Positions 39,442 to 48,851 of a DNA stretch of 54,529 nucleotides are shown in pieces. Position 1 is the stretch's first letter. Each line of letters begins with the position of its first letter. The stretch lies in contig SFPL01000065.1 in NCBI GenBank assembly GCA_004551905.1, positions 1 through 54,529 of the forward strand, in the 5' to 3' direction. Both the position numbers and the translations under genes were made by a program. The stretch comes from Lentisphaeraceae bacterium. Its GTDB lineage: Bacteria; Verrucomicrobiota; Kiritimatiellia; RFP12; UBA1067. Below the pieces are notes generated by a model, which had not been told where the DNA came from, ran no database searches, and was given only the letters and a program-made list of their open reading frames with translations.

Positions 39442-41718
39442 CTATTCAGCTATGAGTTCGAATATGGCGGAGTCGTAATCCTTGTCGCCAAGCGAAACCG
39501 GGAGCCCCATCTTCATCAGCGCCTCGCCGGTCGGAACTGCCGCACCCTTTTCCATCTCCGCGACAAAATCGGTGCACTTGCCAAGCAGCGGCGAATGCGG
39601 CCAGCGCCAGCTCTCCGTATTGAGCTCGCGAAGACGATAGCGCTTCGCCGGATCAAGCCCCTGCAGGACAAGCGGCGGCAGATAGTTCTTCCGCGTGTCG
39701 CGGGAAAGACCGTACAGACAGATAACGGCGCGAGTCTTCGCTCCGTCGACGTACATGAGCGCCGAGTAGTCGTGCTCGAAAGGCGAAACGAGACGATAGA
39801 GATCGCCCTGCTGCACGACGGGGCGGATGCGGTGGTACTCCTTCACGGCGTTCTTCGCGAACTCAAGTTCGCGCGGCGACATGCTCTTCGGCTGCATCTC
39901 GAACCCGAAACGACCGGAGAACGAAACATCCACGCGATACTTGAACGGAACCTGGCGCCCGGTCACGGTCACGTGGCTCGCAATCGCGCACGCTGGATAA
40001 AACATGCTCGCGCCCCACTGCATCTTCACGCGGTCGCGCGGATCGGTGTTGTCGGAAGTCCAGAACTCGTCGCAGTATCTGAGCGAACCGTACTCCATGT
40101 GCCCGCCGCCGGAGGAGCAGGCCTGCATGTCGAGGTTTGGATACTTCGCCCGCTGGCGCGAAAGAACATCGTAATAGCCCATTGTGTAGTCGAAGTAGAG
40201 ATTGCCCTGATGCGCCGCGTCGAGATACGTCGAGCCGACATTTTCGATGTTCGAGTTCGCATCCCACTTGATGTAGGCCAGGCCGGGAACGGACGAATAG
40301 GCGGCGTCGAGCTGTCGCCAGATCTCGTCGCGCACTGCCGGATTGGTGAAGTCGAGGACGACCTGCGTTCCGCCGCGTCCAAGACGCATCGGCCGTCCTT
40401 TTTCCTGTAGCGCCCAGTCAGGATGCTTTTCAAGAAGATCGCACTTCCCCCAATTGGCCATTTCCGGCTCCACCCAGAAGCCGAACTTGAGTCCACGTTT
40501 CCTTGCCTCGTCAGCAAGGCCGGCAAGACCGTTCGGCAGCTTCTCCCTGTTCACATACCAGTCGCCAAGTCCACGGTCGTCGGTATTTCTCAGATGTTCA
40601 CCGAGCCCGAACCAGCCGTCGTCGAGAACGAACATCTCGACGCCTACGGACTTCGCGCCGTCCATTATCTTGACGATTTCCGATTCCTTGAACAAAAGCC
40701 CCGTGCCCTCCCAGTTGTTGAGAAGAGTCGGCCTCTCCTTTGTGCCGTTTGGCATCCAGTGGCGGCGTGCCCAGCGGTGGAAGTTGCGGGAAATCTGTCC
40801 CTTGCCGTTCTCGGAGTAGGTGAGCGCGGCGACTGGCAGCTTGATCGATTTGCCGGAATCGAGAACATAGTCGCCTGCGACATTGGCGGGGCCGCCAACG
40901 ACTTCGAGCAAATCGACTTCGCTTCTGCGGAACGACATCTCCCACGCGCCCGACCAGCAAAGCGCACAGCCGATTACGCGGCCGTCCGTCTCGGTCGAAG
41001 GCCCGCCGATCGAAAGCATGAACGCAGGGTTGTTGAGCCACGCGTCCCTGATGCCCGAGCGCGAGTCGAGAACGATCCTTCTGCCGCGCTCAATCGGCTT
41101 GTCGACGACTTCTCCCTCCGAACCCCATTCGCCGGTAAGACTCATAAGCCGCCAGTCGTTCGCGAGCATTGGGAAGACGAGCGCAAACGACGACATGCGC
41201 GATATTCTCACCGCGCCCTTCTCGCCGTTCACAAGCTCGACCCAGGTCTCGACGACATCCGCGTCGGCACGAGGACGAAACGTCTGGATGACGCGGAAGT
41301 CGTGCACAGCATCGCGCCAGCGGACTTTAAGCGCCTCGCCGTCGCGCTCAATCTTTTCGACTATGAGATCAAGCGTAACCGTGCCGTTGTCATGCGTGAC
41401 TTTAAGTCCGCCAAAGCGGTTGATCCAGCGGCCAGACTCGCCGAATACCGGATAGGCGAGCGGATTGTCGGTTCCAAGCGAACTTATCGGGCCGCTCTTG
41501 ACCGCAAGCGCGAGCGCTCCGGCTTCGTCTGCGATCTTCGGCCCGAAGTGGCGCAGGTAGAGCCGCTCGCCCGCGGCCGACTGCTCGCGCTCGAAGAGCA
41601 TCATCGTGTTTTCGGTCTCTACCTTCACCGGCTCCGCGGCAAACGCGCCGCCAGCCAAAAAGAGCGCGGCCGCAAACGCGGCGAATTTCGTTGCGAATGT
41701 TGTTGAGTATTGTTTCAT
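39442..41718 (-). CDS. Exported alpha-galactosidase, GH36 family
   Basis: This 758-residue enzyme starts at the ATG at 41718 (AAGGATAAGAGAC upstream) with a signal peptide (about 1-27, ending AGGAFA). An N-terminal beta-sandwich is followed by the (beta/alpha)8 domain: VLDDGWFG, the nucleophile motif YIKWDAN (Asp486), CSSGGGH and the acid motif WTSDNTD (555-559 region, Asp556 and Asp559). These fit GH36 retaining alpha-galactosidases, close to the common KWDxN and SDxxD patterns; alpha-N-acetylgalactosaminidase activity cannot be excluded. It lies 56 nt after the last pseudopilin gene, linking exported glycosidases to the pseudopilin operon. Confidence 0.9.
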   Translation of the reverse strand: MKQYSTTFATKFAAFAAALFLAGGAFAAEPVKVETENTMMLFEREQSAAGERLYLRHFGPKIADEAGALALAVKSGPISSLGTDNPLAYPVFGESGRWINRFGGLKVTHDNGTVTLDLIVEKIERDGEALKVRWRDAVHDFRVIQTFRPRADADVVETWVELVNGEKGAVRISRMSSFALVFPMLANDWRLMSLTGEWGSEGEVVDKPIERGRRIVLDSRSGIRDAWLNNPAFMLSIGGPSTETDGRVIGCALCWSGAWEMSFRRSEVDLLEVVGGPANVAGDYVLDSGKSIKLPVAALTYSENGKGQISRNFHRWARRHWMPNGTKERPTLLNNWEGTGLLFKESEIVKIMDGAKSVGVEMFVLDDGWFGLGEHLRNTDDRGLGDWYVNREKLPNGLAGLADEARKRGLKFGFWVEPEMANWGKCDLLEKHPDWALQEKGRPMRLGRGGTQVVLDFTNPAVRDEIWRQLDAAYSSVPGLAYIKWDANSNIENVGSTYLDAAHQGNLYFDYTMGYYDVLSRQRAKYPNLDMQACSSGGGHMEYGSLRYCDEFWTSDNTDPRDRVKMQWGASMFYPACAIASHVTVTGRQVPFKYRVDVSFSGRFGFEMQPKSMSPRELEFAKNAVKEYHRIRPVVQQGDLYRLVSPFEHDYSALMYVDGAKTRAVICLYGLSRDTRKNYLPPLVLQGLDPAKRYRLRELNTESWRWPHSPLLGKCTDFVAEMEKGAAVPTGEALMKMGLPVSLGDKDYDSAIFELIAE

Positions 41719-41774
41719 GTCTCTTATCCTTAAAGATGGCGTGTCGAGATATTCGATCACACACTCTGACGTCC

Positions 41775-42650
41775 CTACTTTTCTTCGTCCTCCGCTTCGG
41801 CGACGAGGCGATAGCCATTTTCGTCGAAAGCGACGTCGTCGCCGGAGCAGATGTGGGCGGTGAGCTTGGCCTCCTTGAGCGACGAGCTTGCAGGCGGCTG
41901 CATGAACTTCTCGATGTGGCCGTCGACAAAGACGACGTGGCCGTAGTACCGCTTCCGCTTGTCCTGGTGGACGAAGCCGATCGCCTCCGCGCTCCCCTGC
42001 CACTTCGAATTCCCGACATCCGGCTTGAGCGTGGCGTCGCAGGTCTCCGGCCGGGCGAGGGGATCGTAGCCGCAGCTCTGGGAGATCGGCAGCTCCGCGA
42101 ACATCACCTTGCGGTCGGCGCGGTCGACCTCGTTGTACTTTGTAATGCCGACACCGACGAAACTGTCGGCCATGGTCCTAACGTCCGACTGGAATACGAC
42201 CGCGTTCAGGGCGTATGAGAACAGCGGCTTGCATTTGCGCTTGACCAGATGGTCCTTTGCGAACATCGGGCAGTTGTAGGCGCTCTCGTTGCCGGTGAGC
42301 GCCCTCCAGAACACTCCCCCGCTGCCGTTGGTGATCGCGTAGCGGTCTTCGACTTCGCTGCCGGTGCCGTAGCAGGGAATCATCTTCTCCGAGTGATCGC
42401 GGCTGATCCACGGCTCAATCGTGCTATTTTCCCCCTTGCTTTTGCGGATGCACGGTCCCGCCAGCGGATATGACCCCCCGTCCATGCCTATCGTGTCCGC
42501 CGCGACAAAGAGACTGCGCATGTTGCTCATGCACTTGGTGGCGTTGGCGGCATCGGTGGCGCCGCGAATGGTGACGAGCACTATCGACGCCAGGACGGCG
42601 ATGATGCCGACGACGACGAGCATTTCAATCAGGGTAAATGCCTTTTTCAT
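41775..42650 (-). CDS. Prepilin-type protein with DUF1559-like C-terminus
   Basis: This 291-residue protein begins MKKAFTLIEMLVVVGIIAVLASIVL, given here in parts: prepilin motif KAFTLIE (cleavage after A4, with alanine instead of the usual glycine at -1) and a hydrophobic helix to residue 27. The large C-terminal domain contains cysteines and ends with VVFVDGHIEKF, like the H-x9-DG region of DUF1559 pseudopilins common in Planctomycetes and Verrucomicrobia. GAGGAGAAA precedes the ATG. It is the last of nine pilin-like genes. Such proteins join a pseudopilus in the periplasm or act as minor tip subunits. Confidence 0.82.
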   Translation of the reverse strand: MKKAFTLIEMLVVVGIIAVLASIVLVTIRGATDAANATKCMSNMRSLFVAADTIGMDGGSYPLAGPCIRKSKGENSTIEPWISRDHSEKMIPCYGTGSEVEDRYAITNGSGGVFWRALTGNESAYNCPMFAKDHLVKRKCKPLFSYALNAVVFQSDVRTMADSFVGVGITKYNEVDRADRKVMFAELPISQSCGYDPLARPETCDATLKPDVGNSKWQGSAEAIGFVHQDKRKRYYGHVVFVDGHIEKFMQPPASSSLKEAKLTAHICSGDDVAFDENGYRLVAEAEDEEK

Positions 42651-42662
42651 TTTCTCCTCGCT

Positions 42663-45600
42663 TTAGTCGATGGGGTGGTAGAAGAGGACGCGGGTGCGAT
42701 GGGGTCCGGAAGCCTCCAGCGCATCCCGCCACTGGTTGGGGCGTCCGATGGAATCCCTGGCCTTGCGCGCAGTGCGTCCGCGCGCGGGCGGGGCGGGATC
42801 GCGCCAGACGAGCGCCACGCCGCGCGCACCAAGCTGCGCGGCGGCGAGCGAGCCGAAGCCCATGCCGCCTACCGTGAGCGGCTCCGCCCGGAGGAAGAAG
42901 AGGAAGAGCTGCTGGCGGTTCTGGAAGCACTCGCGCCAGAACGCGTACAGGAACTTGCGATCGACGCAGTGGAGCGGAGAGCCGAGGTCGACGCCGAAGA
43001 TGTCGAGCTGGTCGTCGCCGGTGGAGTTGCTCGCCCACTTGAGGCTCTTGTAGATGTCCTGCCAGTTCATGTTCTTGCCGGTCTGCGCGTCCGCGCTCAG
43101 CGCGCCCGCGGCAAACCCCTGCCTCATGCCGTCTGCCAGGCGCGAGAAGCCGCGGATGTAGCCGCGGCTCGTCTGGCGGCTGCCGGTGAAGACATTGTTC
43201 TTCGCATCGGCCGGCGTCGACTTCTCCGGCGAGTAGAGCGTGTTGAGGTCATTGGTGCTCGCGGCGAAGTAGTCGAACGGGGTGTCCTCCACCACCGCCG
43301 ATATGATGCGGGAATCCCGCGAGAACGGGTTGGCGCGAAAATCGTTGTTGCCCGCGGTTATCTCGCAGGGCGTACCGTCGTTCGCGCTGGTACCGCCCTC
43401 GCGCATGGAGTAGATGCAGTCCGTGCCATCGCCGTTGTCGAAGGTCGCATAGGTTCGCCAGTAGAACTCCTCCTGGCCGAGATTGCCGAGGACCGCCGCG
43501 GCGGTCGCCCCGATGCGGTTGTCAAACGGCTTGGCATGGAAGTCGGAATATCCGATGTAGTGACGGTTCAGCTGGTTGCCCGCCGTGCCGGGGTCGCCCA
43601 CCCGTGGCAGAAACGCGAGCTCGCCGATCGACTGCAGGTACTCCTGGTCGCTCGTGAACATGAAGATGTCGCGGTCGCGGCCATCTACGCCGAAAAGCGG
43701 CGTCACCGCGTCCAGCCAGTCCTGCTTGGTGACGTTTCCGTTCTGCGCGTTCACCGCAAACCAGTTCTCGGGCGCGAAGTTGTAGCGCGGGTCGGCCACG
43801 TAGAGCCGGTTCCATCCGTCCGCGAACGAAAGCTGTGCGCCTGCCCCGGCGTAGCCCTTCGCCTGGAGCTGGCTGTAGTCGAACACGATCTCGTTGTCGG
43901 CTCCCTCGCGGAACTCGAGAATCGGCGCCGTGTCGTCGCCGCCGGAAACCTGGTCGCCCCACTCTGCGCGCGGATTGGGTAGGTCGCGGTCGCCGTAGAT
44001 TTCGTCATCCTCGGGCCGCGCCGGAACTACGTCGTAGGTGTCGTCGCCGTTAAAGAGCCGCATCCACACCGCGACGTGCGCGCGCTGGGCCGGCACGCTG
44101 ATCGTCTTCTGGTTGGCTCGGCCCGAAGGCAGCATCGCGTCGGTGTAGACGCCGCCCGCCGGCGCCGTCGGCGCATCGGCTGCGCCGCCGTCAAGATAGC
44201 CCTTCCAGGTGGAGCCGTTCACCGCGCCCAGGTCGACGCCGTCCTCGTTGCGCGGGCGAAACCGGTTCGCGTCGTTCTTCATGCCGTCAAAGCTGTACCA
44301 GCTCTCGGTCACGGAGCCGTCCGAGGTCTTGGCGATTTCGACATGGTAGAAGAGCGTGAGGTCGGAACTGCCGCCCGAGCATTCCGCGTCGACGTTGAAG
44401 TCGCCGAGCGCCTCGACCTGGGTCTTGATCGGCTTGGAGAAATTGAGCTCGCCCATCGCGCGCGAGCCGTAGGCAGTGTAGACGCCGTTCCTCCAGCCGG
44501 TCGGCTCGGCGTCCCACTTGCGGCCGCGCCGGGGATGGACGAACTCGTCGCCGTTACCGCTGGCACTGAGCCGGCTCTTGAGGTTCTCGGGACCGAAGAA
44601 CACGCGGAAGAGCGCGTCGCCGGAGAAGTTCTTCACGTAATCGACCTTCAGGTCGGCGCGCTTGAACGGGAACGCCACCACCCCATTCGCGCCAAGGGCC
44701 GTCACCTCCACCTTGATTGTGCAACGCTTCACCGTCACCCGGTAGGGATAGACCTGCTGCCCGTTCTGCATCACTGGGGTGCCGTAGTCTCCCTGCGCCT
44801 GGACCGTTTCCTGGAAATTCATCTTCACGTTCGGGTTGTCGATACCCACGGCACAGACCATCGGCGCCGTCTCGGTGCAGGGCATGGTGTAGGAAAGCGG
44901 CACCTGGTCCTGGTCGAGATAGTCGTAGAGGCAGGCGACGCCCACGCCCTGGAGAAGCTTCATGAGCGGCGTGCCGATCCCCGGGTCGTTCATCTTGTCG
45001 AGCACCGTATCGATGGAGTCGGAGTCGCCGAAGCTCGGCCAGGGCTGGCTCTTCCCGCCGGCCTCGAGGTTGTAGGTCTTGACCGTGGAGCCGACGGAAT
45101 TGGTGGGCGGGAACCAGGTGTCGGTGATGAAGAGCGCGTTGGAGACGGTCTCGTAGTCGTTGCGGGTGTAGATTTGTCCGTCCCCCATGCCGATGTAGTT
45201 CATCCACGGCGCGAAATCGCAGCCCCTGCCGGCGACGACGTTGAAGTCGGCGAGCGAGATGAAGGAGGCGGGGTCCTTGTCGACGACCCTGTCGAGGACC
45301 TCGTCCAGCTGCTGCGCGTTGTCGGGATAGAGCGAGGAGAGGTTGAACCGGCGGTTGGAGGCGCTCGTGCGCCGCTCGTTCGCGCGCACCTTGTTGATGT
45401 CGAAGCAGTCCGAGACGTCCACCGCGCAGAACGCGTAGCGCCCGAGGTCGTAGGCGAGGTTCCTCCACTCCGCCGTGCGCGTCAGGCGGGACCACACTCT
45501 TACCTCGTTGATGATCGCGGGCGGCAGGTAGGCGAGCGACTCGAGCGTCAGCGTCGAGACGGTGTACATGGGGTCGACCTGCCCGAACGGCATGAAGACG

Positions 45601-45911
45601 CGCCTATCCCAATAGTCGCCGTTTTCGCTGACCGGTTCTGACTGCGACGGCCCCACGCCGGGGTAGAGGTCGTCGTAGATCCCCTCCACGCGCCCCTCGT
45701 CGTCGTTGAAATCCCCATCGACGCGGGCGATGGCGTTGGCGAGCGCCGCGCGCAGCAGAAAACGCGCGGTGATGCTGCGGCGCAAGTGGCTCGAGGGCTT
45801 GCGGCTCTCGCGCATGAAGACCGAGAAGCCAACGGCGGAGACCACCATGAACGCAAGCATGCCGAGCACAATCAACAGCGCCGATCCTTTTCTGGAAGAG
45901 CCTCGCTTCAT
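42663..45911 (-). CDS. Very large pseudopilin-associated protein, GspK/Verru_Chthon_A-like
   Basis: From the ATG at 45911 (AGAGGAAC upstream) this has 1,082 residues. It starts with a short basic leader and a hydrophobic helix, KGSALLIVLGMLAFMVVSAV (about 8-27), without the FTLIE motif, as in GspK and the cassette A proteins of Verrucomicrobium and Chthoniobacter. The rest is a long, mostly beta-rich periplasmic region containing YAFCAVDVSDCFDINKV and NRRFNLSSLYPDN, reminiscent of the 'shared-boundary' segment of that family. GspK caps the pseudopilus tip in type II systems and is about 330 residues, so this is threefold larger. Assignment to the cassette family is by architecture and neighbours, not by a profile search. 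Confidence 0.7.
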   Translation of the reverse strand: MKRGSSRKGSALLIVLGMLAFMVVSAVGFSVFMRESRKPSSHLRRSITARFLLRAALANAIARVDGDFNDDEGRVEGIYDDLYPGVGPSQSEPVSENGDYWDRRVFMPFGQVDPMYTVSTLTLESLAYLPPAIINEVRVWSRLTRTAEWRNLAYDLGRYAFCAVDVSDCFDINKVRANERRTSASNRRFNLSSLYPDNAQQLDEVLDRVVDKDPASFISLADFNVVAGRGCDFAPWMNYIGMGDGQIYTRNDYETVSNALFITDTWFPPTNSVGSTVKTYNLEAGGKSQPWPSFGDSDSIDTVLDKMNDPGIGTPLMKLLQGVGVACLYDYLDQDQVPLSYTMPCTETAPMVCAVGIDNPNVKMNFQETVQAQGDYGTPVMQNGQQVYPYRVTVKRCTIKVEVTALGANGVVAFPFKRADLKVDYVKNFSGDALFRVFFGPENLKSRLSASGNGDEFVHPRRGRKWDAEPTGWRNGVYTAYGSRAMGELNFSKPIKTQVEALGDFNVDAECSGGSSDLTLFYHVEIAKTSDGSVTESWYSFDGMKNDANRFRPRNEDGVDLGAVNGSTWKGYLDGGAADAPTAPAGGVYTDAMLPSGRANQKTISVPAQRAHVAVWMRLFNGDDTYDVVPARPEDDEIYGDRDLPNPRAEWGDQVSGGDDTAPILEFREGADNEIVFDYSQLQAKGYAGAGAQLSFADGWNRLYVADPRYNFAPENWFAVNAQNGNVTKQDWLDAVTPLFGVDGRDRDIFMFTSDQEYLQSIGELAFLPRVGDPGTAGNQLNRHYIGYSDFHAKPFDNRIGATAAAVLGNLGQEEFYWRTYATFDNGDGTDCIYSMREGGTSANDGTPCEITAGNNDFRANPFSRDSRIISAVVEDTPFDYFAASTNDLNTLYSPEKSTPADAKNNVFTGSRQTSRGYIRGFSRLADGMRQGFAAGALSADAQTGKNMNWQDIYKSLKWASNSTGDDQLDIFGVDLGSPLHCVDRKFLYAFWRECFQNRQQLFLFFLRAEPLTVGGMGFGSLAAAQLGARGVALVWRDPAPPARGRTARKARDSIGRPNQWRDALEASGPHRTRVLFYHPID

Positions 45912-45913
45912 CG

Positions 45914-46402
45914 TCAGTTCCTCTTGGGTATGGCCCGCTCCCCCGGCTGGAGACGGAAGAAGTTGGGCAGTTGCGGGGCCGTCTTGAAGTTCGCGTCCGC
46001 GCCGGCCATGACGTCGCCGGAGCCGAGCGTCGCCGTCTTCTCGATGATGAACTCGTAGGGCTTGCCCCACGGGTCGAGCATCTTGCCACCGGTGAGCGCG
46101 GCGGCGTAGAGCACCGGCACCCTCTCCCCGCCCTCGCCCGTCTCGCCGCCTAGCACAAGCGACAGCGACTGCTCGTCGCACGTCCTCCAGCCGCCAGTCT
46201 CGTGGCCCTCGAGCGTTCGCCCGGACGCATACTGCTCGAAGGCGAGGATGGCGTTCGTGAGCTCCTTCATTTCCTGTTGCGCCTTCGACATCCTTGCCCG
46301 CCGACGCGCTGCGGCGACGCTGGAGGTCATCGCGCCGACGAGGATCATGATCATCGCCAGCACCACCAGAAGTTCGATGAGCGTAAATGCGCTGCGCTTC
46401 AT
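45914..46402 (-). CDS. Pseudopilin, GspG-like
   Basis: This 162-residue protein starts with RSAFTLIELLVVLAMIMILVG, split as the motif SAFTLIE followed by a hydrophobic helix to about residue 25. A C-terminal LDPWGKPYEFII (about 110-121) corresponds to the DPWGNPY motif of GspG major pseudopilins, which helps bind calcium there. The predicted pilin is of normal GspG size. The ATG lies one base after the stop of the preceding gene, whose end supplies the GAGGAG ribosome site. It may be the main pseudopilus subunit of this operon. Confidence 0.82.
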   Translation of the reverse strand: MKRSAFTLIELLVVLAMIMILVGAMTSSVAAARRRARMSKAQQEMKELTNAILAFEQYASGRTLEGHETGGWRTCDEQSLSLVLGGETGEGGERVPVLYAAALTGGKMLDPWGKPYEFIIEKTATLGSGDVMAGADANFKTAPQLPNFFRLQPGERAIPKRN

Positions 46403-46403
46403 T

Positions 46404-46868
46404 TCACTGCTCCTCGGGATAGGTGGTGAGGTCGTCGTCGGTGTCGAACCGGCCGTCGGGGCCAGACGAGCGCACGCCGACGGTGAAAAGCGAAACCGAC
46501 TGCCCGGCGGAAGCCGACGAAATGCCCTGCGCCCGGCCGGTCATGGCGTCGGAGTAGGAGAGCGATTCGGTCGCGGAGTCAAAGGCACGGTCGGTCCTCA
46601 GCTGCCCGTTCTTCCACAACGACACCGCCCGGTACTCCATGTCCTCGGCGGTCTTGAGCCCGGGGAGGATGTTGTCGTAGTTGTCGTGCTTTTTCCCGAG
46701 GTCGTTGCGCGTGTCCGCGAGATTCACCACGCCAGCCATGCCCGTGCGCCAGGCGATGGATGACTGGTTGAAGACCATCGTCAGCGCCGAGACGAGCATC
46801 CCCAGGAGGAGACAGGCCACCATCACCTCGAGGAGGGTAAAACCCTTGCTGTAGTTTCTGCGGATCAT
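46404..46868 (-). CDS. Minor pseudopilin, GspJ/Verru_Chthon_C-like
   Basis: The 154-residue protein from the ATG at 46868 carries the prepilin motif KGFTLLEVMVACLLLGMLVS (about 8-27). The following SSIAWRTGMAGVVNLADTRN resembles the W...EAR region after the helix in GspJ and Verru_Chthon cassette C proteins. A late segment GPDGRFDTDDD could be a calcium loop. An upstream frame to 46925 would overlap the previous gene and is not favoured. It is translated between two other pilin genes with gaps of 16 and 1 nt. Confidence 0.78.
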   Translation of the reverse strand: MIRRNYSKGFTLLEVMVACLLLGMLVSALTMVFNQSSIAWRTGMAGVVNLADTRNDLGKKHDNYDNILPGLKTAEDMEYRAVSLWKNGQLRTDRAFDSATESLSYSDAMTGRAQGISSASAGQSVSLFTVGVRSSGPDGRFDTDDDLTTYPEEQ

Positions 46869-46884
46869 CTGAAAGTTCCCTCCG

Positions 46885-47484
46885 CTATTTCTCCGGATCG
46901 CCGTTGAACCGCACCTCGGTGACAAAGGTCGGCATGAGCATCAGCGTCTCGCGCCGGCGTGCGCAGCGGAAGGCGAGCTGGATGACCGTTCCGCGGCGGG
47001 TGACGACGAGCGCATACTCGAAGTCCGTGGGTATCGACGGCTTCACGCCATTGTACGGCGACTTCACCTGGCCATTCACCCCGTTCCACGCGGAGTCGGC
47101 GATCGAGCGCGGCGAACCGACGACCCTGTAGCGGATTTCCTTCCCGATGACGTTGGGCGACTGGACGTACGCGCTCCAGCCGGCGCCCGGCCAGACGCCG
47201 TCGGCCACGCTGCGGTTGCGCGTAGTGCTCGACGACGGCTCGTCGCCAATCTGCGTCCACGCCGACCACGGCATATTCGTCGCCGAAAGCCCCTGGACGA
47301 GCGGCGAGAGGTATGCCTCCGCCCAGGCCGCGCCCGCGACGTCCTCCACGCTCTGGCGGTTCTCGCGGAATCCCAGCGAATAGAGCGCGCAGATGGAGAG
47401 GACCCCCGTCGCCATGACGAACACGGCGAGGTTCACCTCCAGGAGCGTAAAGCCCCGCCTATACGCTCTTATTCTCGTCGGCAT
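46885..47484 (-). CDS. Minor pseudopilin, GspI/Verru_Chthon_B-like
   Basis: This 199-residue protein starts at the ATG at 47484, inside the 3' end of the preceding gene (26-nt overlap). The prepilin motif RRGFTLLEVNLAVFVMATGV (about 9-28) has glycine at -1 and Glu at +5; the unusual asparagine after V is worth noting. The remainder includes SLGFRENRQSVED, typical of the post-helix region in GspI/PilV relatives. Function as a minor or tip pseudopilin is inferred. Confidence 0.78.
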   Translation of the reverse strand: MPTRIRAYRRGFTLLEVNLAVFVMATGVLSICALYSLGFRENRQSVEDVAGAAWAEAYLSPLVQGLSATNMPWSAWTQIGDEPSSSTTRNRSVADGVWPGAGWSAYVQSPNVIGKEIRYRVVGSPRSIADSAWNGVNGQVKSPYNGVKPSIPTDFEYALVVTRRGTVIQLAFRCARRRETLMLMPTFVTEVRFNGDPEK

Positions 47485-48298
47485 ATGCCTGTCCCGCCTT
47501 TCTCGCCGGCTGCGGACGTCCCTGTGCATTCGGGCGCGTCATCCAAATTTCGACTGTCTCGCTGGAAGAGGATTCCGGGTCGAACCTTATCGCCTTGGCC
47601 TCGGATATCGCCCCCGCCTTCGTCGGCAGCTGCTGGCCGAAAACGTACCCCTCGGGCAGCTGCAGCTCGGCGAACTCAACCGCGTAGCCGTCACCGACCT
47701 TCCAGGCCGACGGCTCGCGGTCGCTGGAGCCGAGGTTGTAGAAGGCGCTGGTGAAGATATTGGTGCGGTTGTTGTAGCCGCCGGTGAAGATCGTCGCCTC
47801 GCCCTCCTCGCCAGGCTTGCTGTCGTAGTCCTTGCAGTAGACGGCGTCGGCCACCACCGAATACTGCATCCTGCTCTGGACGGAGCTTTCGTCGTTGTAC
47901 TTGTAGAGCCGGTGGCCGTGCATTTCCCTCAGCTCGTCCTCGTTTTCCATCTTCTCGTAGGATTGGTCGAGGTCGGCGAACTCGTCGAAGAGGTAGCGTC
48001 CCTTGACCTGGGTGATGCGCCCGACGCGGCGGATCGCGGTCATCATTCCTACCACTATCCCGGGCTCATCAGCCACCGGTTCCTTGAGGCAGACGTTGTA
48101 GCAGTAGACGACCGTCGGCAGCCGGTCGATGCGGGCGCGCTCGCCCGCCTCGCGCAACAGCGCCGACGCGGCCGCGCCGGCGCTGCGGTCCTTCATGCCG
48201 CCCACCAGCGCACTGTAGCTCGCCGCGGCGGCGACGCCCAGCAGCCCCATGATGCCGATCACCGCCAGCAGCTCTATCAGTGTGAACGCCCTGCGCAT
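47459..48298 (-). CDS. Minor pseudopilin, GspH/Verru_Chthon_D-like
   Basis: This is a 279-residue protein with the prepilin motif RRAFTLIELLAVIGIMGLLG (about 2-21; alanine at -1). SALLREAGERARIDRLPTVV after the helix resembles the R-rich segment of GspH/FimT and cassette D proteins, followed by a beta-rich C-terminal domain with EFAELQLPEGYVFGQQLP. The order D-B-C-(G)-A in this operon is close to the compact Verru_Chthon cassettes known from Verrucomicrobia, with an added GspG-like gene. Confidence 0.78.
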   Translation of the reverse strand: MRRAFTLIELLAVIGIMGLLGVAAAASYSALVGGMKDRSAGAAASALLREAGERARIDRLPTVVYCYNVCLKEPVADEPGIVVGMMTAIRRVGRITQVKGRYLFDEFADLDQSYEKMENEDELREMHGHRLYKYNDESSVQSRMQYSVVADAVYCKDYDSKPGEEGEATIFTGGYNNRTNIFTSAFYNLGSSDREPSAWKVGDGYAVEFAELQLPEGYVFGQQLPTKAGAISEAKAIRFDPESSSSETVEIWMTRPNAQGRPQPARKAGQAYADENKSV

Positions 48299-48314
48299 TG
48301 CCGTTCCCCCGGTA

Positions 48315-48851
48315 TTACAACTTGACCGTCACGGCGTCGGTGCGGCAGTTGTAGACGACCTTGAAGCGGCGGAAGCGCCCGGTCGATGAGTCCTGATAGC
48401 CGAACGCCATCTGATTGAGGGCGATGCGGTGCTTGGCGTTCTTGCCAGCCACTTCGGAAAACTCATAGCCGTGCGCTTTCATGCCGTTTGCCGCGCTGGA
48501 GTCGCAGACAAACAGCGCCGAGGCGTCGATCAGCATCGACTTCTTGCCGCTGTGGCCGAAACCCTTGCCCACCACCTCCTGGAAGATCTGGTCGGCCTGG
48601 CCGTCCTTGAACTCTATCGTGTCCTTGCCGTCGGTGTTGGCCTTCTCGACGAGCGTGGGCCACCTGCCCTCCTGGGCATAGTAGGCCGCTATCGCCTGCT
48701 CAAGCGAGTTGCGCATTACGTCGGCCCGTTTCGACCGCGCCGACTTGATCGACCCCGATGCAACCGAGACGATGATGGAGAGCAGCACGGCGATGACGCC
48801 GATGACCGCCAGCATCTCAATGATGGTGAAACCGTGCCTTGCCTTTCTCAC
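48315..48851 (-). CDS. Pseudopilin with GTG start
   Basis: The start is read as GTG at 48851 because AGGAGGTGGGCAA precedes it and the prepilin motif RHGFTIIEMLAVIGVIAVLL follows within six residues; there is no ATG between. GTG overlaps the previous stop (GTGA, 48848-48851). The 178-residue product has the standard helix (about 7-27), then a GspG-like helix (LEQAIAAYYAQEGRWPTL) and a C-terminal domain ending FKVVYNCRTDAVTVKL. Confidence 0.82.
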   Translation of the reverse strand: MRKARHGFTIIEMLAVIGVIAVLLSIIVSVASGSIKSARSKRADVMRNSLEQAIAAYYAQEGRWPTLVEKANTDGKDTIEFKDGQADQIFQEVVGKGFGHSGKKSMLIDASALFVCDSSAANGMKAHGYEFSEVAGKNAKHRIALNQMAFGYQDSSTGRFRRFKVVYNCRTDAVTVKL

